DNA of 8,709 nucleotides from Chlorobiaceae bacterium (GTDB lineage Bacteria; Bacteroidota; Chlorobiia; Chlorobiales; Chlorobiaceae), in NCBI GenBank assembly GCA_013336025.1, contig JAAXUM010000056.1, forward strand, positions 1 through 8,709, given 5' to 3'. The notes under the pieces were generated by a model. It worked only from the letters and a program-made list of their open reading frames with translations, did no database searches and was not told the DNA's origin. The translations under genes were made by a program, and so were the position numbers. Positions 1 through 5,304 of this stretch are shown piece after piece (the first letter of the stretch is position 1; the number at the start of each line of letters is the position of its first letter).

Positions 1-926
1 ACAAGGTGTCCGGGATGGATTTCACGAACTTCAGGTATTTCATAAATGCCTTCCACAAACATGCCGGTCTCTTTCATGAAGATCGGTATGGCAGGGTCTG
101 CCTTCATTTTTTTCTGAATTTGCTGACAGGTATATTTTCCGGCTCCGGCAAGTTTTTTGTGCCCGAATGCATCGAGACCTGCGGATTCATCAACAATATC
201 GGTGCCATCAGCATTTTTCATTCCTTCTGCTACTACTATCGTGTAGGTTCCGCTATGAACATCGCTTTCTCTGATGCGACGGGTAAATCGTTCGGCAAGA
301 TGCTCGTAAACAGCATTCCAGTCAACAGGAATCTCGGGAATAAGAATACAGTCTGCTTCTGCGGCAATACCGCTTCGGAATGCAGTATGACCGGCATATC
401 GTCCGAATACTTCGGTTACCAGTACTCTGTTGTGGGTTTTTCCTGTGGTTTTGAGATCATGAACAAACTGGGCAATACGATTGATTGTTGAATCGCCGCC
501 TACCGAATAGGTCTGGAGGTCAAGGTCCATCGTTTTGGGTGCGTGAATACACTGAATACCGTTATGGTTGAGATCAATCATAACACTACCGGAATCGTCT
601 CCACCACTGATGATGAGCGCGTCAAGCTCGAATTTTTTCATGCCGGCCTTGATGCGGGCATATTTTTCCGGATTGCTGATTGCCTTGATTTTAACTCTTG
701 AGTGGCCAGCTTCTGAACCGGCAAAACTTGCATCAAATCTGTCAAGGCGTTCACTGTCAAGTCTGACAAGTTTGTTCTGATCGATAAGGTTGTACAATCC
801 CGCATATCCGTTTGGAATAATGTACATTTCAAGATTTTTAGACTGCGCCATCAGTGCTGCGCCTTTCAGCACGGCATTGAGTCCTCCGCAATCCCCGCCG
901 CTGGTCAGGATTCCGATTTTTTTCAA
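1..926 (-). CDS. 6-phosphofructokinase, probably pyrophosphate-type, C-terminus cut by window edge
   Basis: Phosphorylates fructose 6-phosphate to fructose 1,6-bisphosphate in the cytoplasm. 308 complete residues are visible. Family motifs in order: the nucleotide/phosphate loop TSGGDCGGLNA (8-18), SGGDDS (107-112), the catalytic segment PKTMDLD (130-136) with presumed base D134, the substrate segment TEVFGRYAGH (171-180), and REIHPGH (301-307) just before the edge. At the two positions that separate cofactor classes (Gly104 and Gly124 in the E. coli ATP enzyme) this protein has Asp111 and Lys131, the pattern of pyrophosphate-dependent enzymes. That is inference from family rules. Odd residues: Gly14 where Pro is usual, Leu135 where Asn is usual in TIDND, and Pro305 before GH. 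The start is TTG at 924-926, chosen because AAGGAG lies 7 bases upstream and the N-terminus MKKIGILTSGGD fits the family. It is divergent from the permease gene. Family assignment is very secure; the phosphoryl donor is not. Confidence 0.93.
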   Translation of the reverse strand, partial: MKKIGILTSGGDCGGLNAVLKGAALMAQSKNLEMYIIPNGYAGLYNLIDQNKLVRLDSERLDRFDASFAGSEAGHSRVKIKAISNPEKYARIKAGMKKFELDALIISGGDDSGSVMIDLNHNGIQCIHAPKTMDLDLQTYSVGGDSTINRIAQFVHDLKTTGKTHNRVLVTEVFGRYAGHTAFRSGIAAEADCILIPEIPVDWNAVYEHLAERFTRRIRESDVHSGTYTIVVAEGMKNADGTDIVDESAGLDAFGHKKLAGAGKYTCQQIQKKMKADPAIPIFMKETGMFVEGIYEIPEVREIHPGHL

Positions 927-933
927 TGTTCCA

Positions 934-939
934 CTCCTT
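934..939 (-). promoter_or_regulatory. Shine-Dalgarno of the phosphofructokinase gene
   Basis: On the minus strand AAGGAG sits 7 bases before the TTG at 924-926. It is a near-perfect ribosome binding site and decides the non-ATG start; no ATG in this frame would preserve the GGD nucleotide loop. Confidence 0.85.
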
Positions 940-1014
940 GATTGCTAAGGTTAGTTTTTTTACGGCCGAATTTATTTAAATTTTCAGGAAAAGCTGTTTT
1001 CCTCTCTGGCACTC

Positions 1015-1042
1015 AAGATAGATTTTTTGTGAGATTTTTCAA
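1015..1042 (-). promoter_or_regulatory. Candidate sigma-70-type promoter for the phosphofructokinase gene
   Basis: Reading the minus strand, TTGAAA (1037-1042) and TATCTT (1015-1020) are separated by 16 bases, matching the -35 and -10 consensus at five and four of six positions. Transcription would begin near 1008 and give a leader of about 80 bases. That leader contains a 7-bp inverted repeat, AGGAAAA/TTTTCCT with a four-base loop (986-1003), which has no run of U after it and no assigned role. The AT-richness of the region makes chance matches likely. Confidence 0.35.
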
Positions 1043-1104
1043 CGTAGTGCGGGAAAAATCCGCTGATGTCCTGCTTCATCGATAATTATTTGTTCATTGG
1101 TTTT

Positions 1105-2379
1105 ATGACTTTTTTTGATCATCTCAGAATTGCCTATGTCCATCTCAAAGAGCGCAAAAGGCAGACCATGCTTACTGCTCTTGGAGTTGCTGTTGGTTCG
1201 GCGATGCTTGTGACAACCATTTCCGTTGCACGCGGCTCATCTTCAAACGTCATTACCAAAGTGATTGATACAGCTCCTCATGTTCTGGTGAGTGCCGACA
1301 GAATAGAACCTCTGGTACCAGAGAATCTCATAGGCGTTAGTCGTTCACGAGTCGCAATGGTGACCAGGAATGTTACTTCCAATGACAAGGAGGTGATCAA
1401 GAATTACACTGAAGTGGTAGAAAATATCAGAAAAATCAAAGGTCTGGAAAGTATTTCCCCGTTTGTGCTCAGCAAGGTTCTGGCCAGAAACAAATCACGT
1501 TTCACTTCCTGTATTGCCCGGGGAGTTTCTCCTTCCCTGGAGGCTGATATTGCCGGGTTGAAAAAAAATCTCATTGAGAAAAATGCTCTTGAGGAATTGG
1601 CTTATACACCAAACGGTATTCTTGTAGGCTATTTGCTGGCTAAAAAACTTGATGCGGGTTATCATGATCGGATTGTGATGGTAACAAAGAACAGTGAATC
1701 ATATCCGGTGACAATTGTCGGGACTTTCAGCAGCGGGTTTAATGCCAAGGATGAACGTGAGGCTTATGTCAATCTTGCTCTTGCCCAGAGAATGGAAGGT
1801 ATCGCGGCCAATTCCGTGAGTGGTATCGGTCTGAGAACCTCTGATGTCAATCGTGCGTCAGGTGTTGCGGCTCAGGTTGCTGAAATAACCGGATACAAAA
1901 GTGAAAGCTGGGATGAAACAAATCGCAATGTGATCGATTTCTATAACCGCAATGCGGTTATTACCCTTGTTCTTGTAGGTTTTGTTTTTGTTGTTGCCGG
2001 TCTCGGCGTCTCTTCAGTCATGACCACGGTGGTGCTGCAGAAGGTCAAGGATATTGCTATTCTGCGTTCAATGGGTATGCAGCGCAAGAGCATTACCCGA
2101 ATATTCATGTTTGAGGGCCTCTTTATTGGTATTCTCGGAGTGTTGATAGGTAGTCCGGCAGGGCATGCCATCTGTCATTTCGTTTCAATGATCCGTTTTG
2201 AGGCCAGTACTGCCGGTGTACTGAAAAGCGACCGGATCAATCTTGTTGAAACACCGGATGCGCATCTTATTGTCATTGTGTTTGGTATTCTTATTGCAGT
2301 TATTTCATCGTTCAGTCCGGCAAGAAAGGCTACAAGTTATCTTCCGGTAAGTATTCTGCGCGGCGAGGTCGGCGCTTAG
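1105..2379 (+). CDS. FtsX/LolC/MacB-type ABC transporter permease
   Basis: Inner-membrane permease subunit of an ABC system of the lipoprotein-release or MacB-like (type VII) class, which moves lipoproteins, peptides or drugs using a separate ATPase. From the chosen start it has 424 residues: an N-terminal amphipathic stretch, TM1 about 23-43, a large periplasmic MacB-PCD-like domain about 45-280, then an FtsX domain with TM2 about 284-310, TM3 about 337-358 and TM4 about 387-405. The cytoplasmic coupling segment [16 protein letters not shown] (315-330) and the C-terminal [18 protein letters not shown] (403-420) are typical of the family. An in-frame ATG at 1066 would add 13 residues. Neither start has a clear Shine-Dalgarno; 1105 is preferred because [20 protein letters not shown] looks like the normal family N-terminus. 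A GATAAT at 1081-1086 resembles a -10 but has no -35. No ATPase gene is present, so the substrate is unknown. The stop overlaps the stop of ispF. Confidence 0.88.
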   Translation: MTFFDHLRIAYVHLKERKRQTMLTALGVAVGSAMLVTTISVARGSSSNVITKVIDTAPHVLVSADRIEPLVPENLIGVSRSRVAMVTRNVTSNDKEVIKNYTEVVENIRKIKGLESISPFVLSKVLARNKSRFTSCIARGVSPSLEADIAGLKKNLIEKNALEELAYTPNGILVGYLLAKKLDAGYHDRIVMVTKNSESYPVTIVGTFSSGFNAKDEREAYVNLALAQRMEGIAANSVSGIGLRTSDVNRASGVAAQVAEITGYKSESWDETNRNVIDFYNRNAVITLVLVGFVFVVAGLGVSSVMTTVVLQKVKDIAILRSMGMQRKSITRIFMFEGLFIGILGVLIGSPAGHAICHFVSMIRFEASTAGVLKSDRINLVETPDAHLIVIVFGILIAVISSFSPARKATSYLPVSILRGEVGA

Positions 2380-2852
2380 GGCTTTTCCTGAATGAGGCAG
2401 ACTGCATGTGCTGCGGCGCCTTCCTCTCTGCCGATGTAACCGAGTTTTTCATTTGTTGTTGCCTTCACGGATACGGCGTTGAGTTCAAGATCGAGACAGC
2501 GTGCAATATTCTTTCTCATCTCGTTGATGTACGATGCGATTTTCGGTGCTTCAAGAAGCAGCATGGCATCGACATTGACAATCAGGAAACCCGCTTTGTC
2601 AAGAAGTTTTTTTACATGCTTCAAAAGAATCATGCTGTCGATATCTTTGAATTCCATGCTGGTGTTAGGAAAATGAAGACCAATATCTCCAAGTGCAGCG
2701 GCACCAAGCAGTGCGTCACTGACGGCATGAAGAAGAACATCCGCATCGCTGTGGCCTTCGAGCCCTTTTGCTGATGGTATTTCTACCCCTCCAATAATAA
2801 GTTTACGCCCTTCTGCAAATGGATGGACATCGATTCCGATACCTGTGCGCAT
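2376..2852 (-). CDS. ispF: 2-C-methyl-D-erythritol 2,4-cyclodiphosphate synthase
   Basis: Converts 4-diphosphocytidyl-2-C-methylerythritol 2-phosphate to the cyclic diphosphate with release of CMP, the fifth step of the MEP isoprenoid pathway; the family forms cytoplasmic homotrimers. At 158 residues it is the normal full length. The metal ligands are visible as D8 and H10 in GIDVHPF and H42 in [14 protein letters not shown]; the segment GLEGHSDAD (30-38) and the C-terminal signature [16 protein letters not shown] (130-145) are also intact. The ATG at 2850-2852 gives the canonical [10 protein letters not shown] start, although the Shine-Dalgarno before it is weak. It stands alone, without ispD beside it. 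It is divergent from the DUF4407 gene and convergent with the permease gene, sharing stop-codon bases with it. Product assignment is very secure. Confidence 0.97.
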   Translation of the reverse strand: MRTGIGIDVHPFAEGRKLIIGGVEIPSAKGLEGHSDADVLLHAVSDALLGAAALGDIGLHFPNTSMEFKDIDSMILLKHVKKLLDKAGFLIVNVDAMLLLEAPKIASYINEMRKNIARCLDLELNAVSVKATTNEKLGYIGREEGAAAHAVCLIQEKP

Positions 2853-2970
2853 GTAGTTTCTGATGGTTAAAGTGTTTTATGGAAATGAGCTTTAAAATAG
2901 AATAAATCCGGAAAAAACAGAACACGCTTGCATGACCCGGTTTTCAATTTTTCAGCTCGATGATATTTGA

Positions 2971-2999
2971 TTGATAGTTTCTTCATAAGGTTTTACATT
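2971..2999 (+). promoter_or_regulatory. Candidate sigma-70-type promoter for the DUF4407 gene
   Basis: TTGATA (2971-2976) and TACATT (2994-2999) lie 17 bases apart, matching consensus at five and four of six positions with ideal spacing. Transcription would start near 3006, leaving a leader of about 137 bases before the ATG at 3143. Confidence 0.45.
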
Positions 3000-3071
3000 G
3001 AAGGGCATCTTCTTGTATATCTTTTTTTATCCGTTTTATATCGATGATAACGAAGGGGTTCAAAAAGATTT

Positions 3072-3087
3072 TCAGGCAGGAGCCTGA
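3072..3087 (+). other. Small leader hairpin upstream of the DUF4407 gene
   Basis: TCAGGC and GCCTGA form a perfect 6-bp stem around the loop AGGA. It lies in the predicted leader, about 55 bases before the start codon. The stem is short and only GTTT follows, so it is not a convincing terminator. Its loop and following G spell AGGAG, but no start codon lies at a useful distance. Confidence 0.35.
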
Positions 3088-3128
3088 GTTTACTGAGTGT
3101 TTCTTGTGAACGTTATTGCCGGCATGGC

Positions 3129-3134
3129 AAGGAG
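3129..3134 (+). promoter_or_regulatory. Shine-Dalgarno fixing the start of the DUF4407 gene
   Basis: AAGGAG lies 8 bases before the ATG at 3143-3145. It overrules the in-frame ATG at 3116, which would put this ribosome binding site inside the coding sequence and add nine residues. Confidence 0.85.
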
Positions 3135-3142
3135 AGTTGCGT

Positions 3143-4249
3143 ATGACTTTTTCTCAACTCCAGCGTTTTTTCTGGATCTGCTCCGGAACTCCGGAGCATT
3201 TCATAGAAAAGTATCCCACCGAGCACAGCAAGTATCTCGGTATCGGAGCGACCATTTTTTTTACGGCACTTTTTGCGGCTCTCTCCGGAGGATATGCGCT
3301 TTATTTTGTTTTTGCAGGGAATCCTTTTGCAGGACTTTGGGGGTTATTATTCGGATTAATGTGGGGTCTTGCCATATTCAATCTCGATCGATATATCGTT
3401 TCAAGCATCAATAAAACATCGAAAGGGCTGAAGCAGTTTTATCAGGCCTCTCCAAGGCTTGTTTTTGCAATTCTCATTGCCCTGGTTATTGCCAGGCCTC
3501 TTGAGCTCAAAATATTCGACAAGGAGATTCATGAACGGCTTAAACAGCGTTACCTGAATGATCAGAATGAGCAGATAAAAAAGGTTCAGAGTGCTTTTAA
3601 AGAAAAGTATGCGCTCGAGTTATCGCAGATAAAAAAGTATCAGGATGAGTATGATCAGTTGAGTGCCGATGCCAATCGGCTGCGCGAAGAGTTGAAAGAG
3701 GAAGTGTTCGGTTCAAGAACTTCGACGACCTCTGGTGTTCCGGGATATGGCACCTATGCTAAAAACAAGGAACTTGTTGTCGTTGCCAAACAGGCAAGGC
3801 TTGAATATCTTGCCGGACAGCTTGCGGATTTGCAGGCGACCATGAACAGGCAGAAAACGGCAGAGGGCATCAATAATCAGATGATGCTGAGCGAAGCACT
3901 GCTTGACAAAAAAGCAGCGACTGCCGGATTTGCAGATAGGAACTGGGCTCTGGGAGCACTTGCCCATGCATCGGATGATGTCAGCAGTTCATCGGCAAAT
4001 GCGATTTTATTCATTACGCTTTTGTTTATCGTGTTCGAATGTGCTCCGCTTATCGTTAAACTGCTGAGTGACCTTGGGCCTTCAGATGTGGAGACAAAGG
4101 AGACAGAAAAGCGTATTATCGCTCAATTGACCAATACCGCGTTCTTTTCTCGAAACCGAACTATCCGTGAGTACCGGATTATGGGTTCAAAAATCGGAGG
4201 CAGGAGAGCAAAAAAATATCTGTCAAACAAACGGGGGTGGGGAAGGTAG
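3143..4249 (+). CDS. DUF4407-type membrane protein with predicted periplasmic coiled coil
   Basis: 368 residues of unknown function; I place it in the DUF4407 family by layout and motifs. Predicted segments: TM1 about 31-58, TM2 about 62-79, a basic cytoplasmic loop starting at FNLDRYIVSS (79-88), TM3 about 105-121 leading into ARPLELKIFDKEI (117-129), a charged helical region about 128-280 with heptad character (130-188 and 205-262) broken by a Gly/Ser/Thr-rich turn SGVPGYGTYAKNK (197-209), and TM4 about 285-306 ending FECAPLIVKLLSDLGP (298-313). The C-terminus is strongly basic. The positive-inside rule puts both termini in the cytoplasm and the coiled coil in the periplasm. There is no signal peptide and no enzymatic motif. 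The start at 3143 is set by AAGGAG 8 bases upstream. It converges on pyrD with 17 bases between the stops and has no evident operon partner. Confidence 0.85.
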   Translation: MTFSQLQRFFWICSGTPEHFIEKYPTEHSKYLGIGATIFFTALFAALSGGYALYFVFAGNPFAGLWGLLFGLMWGLAIFNLDRYIVSSINKTSKGLKQFYQASPRLVFAILIALVIARPLELKIFDKEIHERLKQRYLNDQNEQIKKVQSAFKEKYALELSQIKKYQDEYDQLSADANRLREELKEEVFGSRTSTTSGVPGYGTYAKNKELVVVAKQARLEYLAGQLADLQATMNRQKTAEGINNQMMLSEALLDKKAATAGFADRNWALGALAHASDDVSSSSANAILFITLLFIVFECAPLIVKLLSDLGPSDVETKETEKRIIAQLTNTAFFSRNRTIREYRIMGSKIGGRRAKKYLSNKRGWGR

Positions 4250-4266
4250 TTCCCGGTAAGCAATAA

Positions 4267-5211
4267 TCAACCTGTGATGAGGCTTCCGATATACTCTTTG
4301 ATGTTTGGTGCGTCCGGCATGGAAAAATGTTTTTCAATGGCAACGGCTGTTTTTTCACCGATATCAGGGTAAACGAAATTCATGGTGCCGATCTGTATGG
4401 CCGTTGCGCCGACAAGCAGAAACTCCATGGCATCTTCAAATCCTCCAATTCCGCCCATGCCGACAACAGGGATGTTGACAGCATTGAACACTTCCCAGAC
4501 TTTCGCCAGGGCTACCGGTTTGATCGCCGGACCGGAAAGTCCTCCGGTAATATTTTTCAAGAGGGGTTTCCGGGTTTTATAGTTTACAGCCATTCCCAGA
4601 AGTGTGTTGATCAGTGATATCGAGTCGGCACCAGCCTCTTCTGCCGCCAGTGCTATTGAGCTGATCGACGTGACGTTTGGAGTGAGTTTGATCATGAGGT
4701 GTCGGCTTGTGGTCTTGCGGAGCACAGAGACGATTTCATGGGTGGCATCGAGGCTTACCCCCATGATCATGCACTCTCCTTTGACGTTCGGACAGGAAAG
4801 GTTTATCTCATAACCGCCGATACCTTCGACGTCGTCGAGTCTTGTAACAACCTCAGCATACTCGTCAATGGATCGCCCGGCTATATTGACGATAATTTCG
4901 GTGTCAAGTTTCCGGAGAAACGGGACTTTTTCCGCGATGAACCTTTTCACACCAACATTGGCCAGCCCGATGGCGTTGATCATGCCGGAGGGCGTTTCAG
5001 CGATCCGCTGGGGCGGGTTGCCGATTCTTGGTTCCAGTGAAATAGCCTTGGTGACAAGACCTCCGATTTTACCGAGATCGCAAAGGGTACTGAGTTCTTC
5101 GCCATAGGAGACGGTTCCTGAAGCAAGAAGAACCGGTGATCGAAGCTCGAGTCCTCTTCCAAGAGAAACGCCGGTTATGTTTTTTTTCTGTACAGGAGTG
5201 TGGTCTGTCAT
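4267..5211 (-). CDS. pyrD: Dihydroorotate dehydrogenase, class 1 (1B-type catalytic subunit)
   Basis: Oxidises dihydroorotate to orotate with FMN, the fourth step of pyrimidine synthesis. The 314-residue TIM barrel shows SPVLLASGTVSYGEE (25-39), the orotate-binding NAIGLANVGV (79-88), NLSCPN (137-142) with Cys140 as catalytic base, INTLLGMAVNYKTRKP (201-216) and the FMN-phosphate segments GMGGIGG (251-257) and AIQIGT (271-276). A Cys base and the lack of a membrane-anchor extension mark a soluble class 1 enzyme; length and motifs fit class 1B, which normally passes electrons to NAD through PyrK. No pyrK is present here. Two residues differ from the common NAIGLQNPGV motif (Ala for Gln, Val for Pro). 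The ATG at 5209-5211 lacks a strong Shine-Dalgarno. It lies 93 bases downstream of glgP on the same strand, with hairpins between. Confidence 0.95.
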   Translation of the reverse strand: MTDHTPVQKKNITGVSLGRGLELRSPVLLASGTVSYGEELSTLCDLGKIGGLVTKAISLEPRIGNPPQRIAETPSGMINAIGLANVGVKRFIAEKVPFLRKLDTEIIVNIAGRSIDEYAEVVTRLDDVEGIGGYEINLSCPNVKGECMIMGVSLDATHEIVSVLRKTTSRHLMIKLTPNVTSISSIALAAEEAGADSISLINTLLGMAVNYKTRKPLLKNITGGLSGPAIKPVALAKVWEVFNAVNIPVVGMGGIGGFEDAMEFLLVGATAIQIGTMNFVYPDIGEKTAVAIEKHFSMPDAPNIKEYIGSLITG

Positions 5212-5240
5212 GCTTGTTTCATCTGTTCTTTCTCTTTTCT

Positions 5241-5281
5241 GCTCTCAAGGGGGAGCAGGGGAGACTTACGAGTCCCCCTGC
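5241..5281 (-). terminator. Hairpin pair between glgP and pyrD: possible terminator or attenuator
   Basis: Bases 5255-5281 form a stem of 11 pairs (GCAGGGG/CCCCTGC plus GACT/AGTC) with one bulged base and a four-base TACG loop in plus-strand reading. Next to it, GCTCTC and GGGAGC (5241-5256) can form a 6-bp stem with one G-T pair; the two stems share bases 5255-5256, so they cannot both form fully. Neither has a T run after it on either strand, so this is not a standard intrinsic terminator. The position, just after the glgP stop and before pyrD, suits glgP transcript 3'-end protection, weak termination or control of pyrD. The pairing is read directly; the function is inferred. Confidence 0.5.
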
Positions 5282-5304
5282 ATATTCCCTCCCTGGTGTA
5301 TAGC

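Larger units (their letters stand above)
2853..3142. other. 290-base divergent intergenic region between ispF and the DUF4407 gene
   Basis: The largest gap in the window. It is AT-rich and holds no credible gene; an open frame starting at 3097 is only a shifted shadow of the membrane-protein gene. It contains a plus-strand promoter candidate at 2971-2999 and a small hairpin at 3072-3087. No good ispF promoter could be picked out, and no tRNA or riboswitch fold was recognised. Confidence 0.6.

Noticed and set aside
6..491. 161-codon plus-strand open frame at the left edge
   Set aside because: It is fully antisense to the phosphofructokinase, whose motifs are unmistakable; its translation shows no domain and it lacks a ribosome site.
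3097..3414. 105-codon open frame overlapping the start of the DUF4407 gene
   Set aside because: It is out of frame with a gene that has a strong Shine-Dalgarno and a coherent membrane topology; its translation is a frame shadow.
4240..4254. Short inverted repeat (GGGAA/TTCCC) spanning the DUF4407 stop codon, as a terminator
   Set aside because: The stem has only 5 bp, the loop contains the stop codon and no U run follows on either strand.
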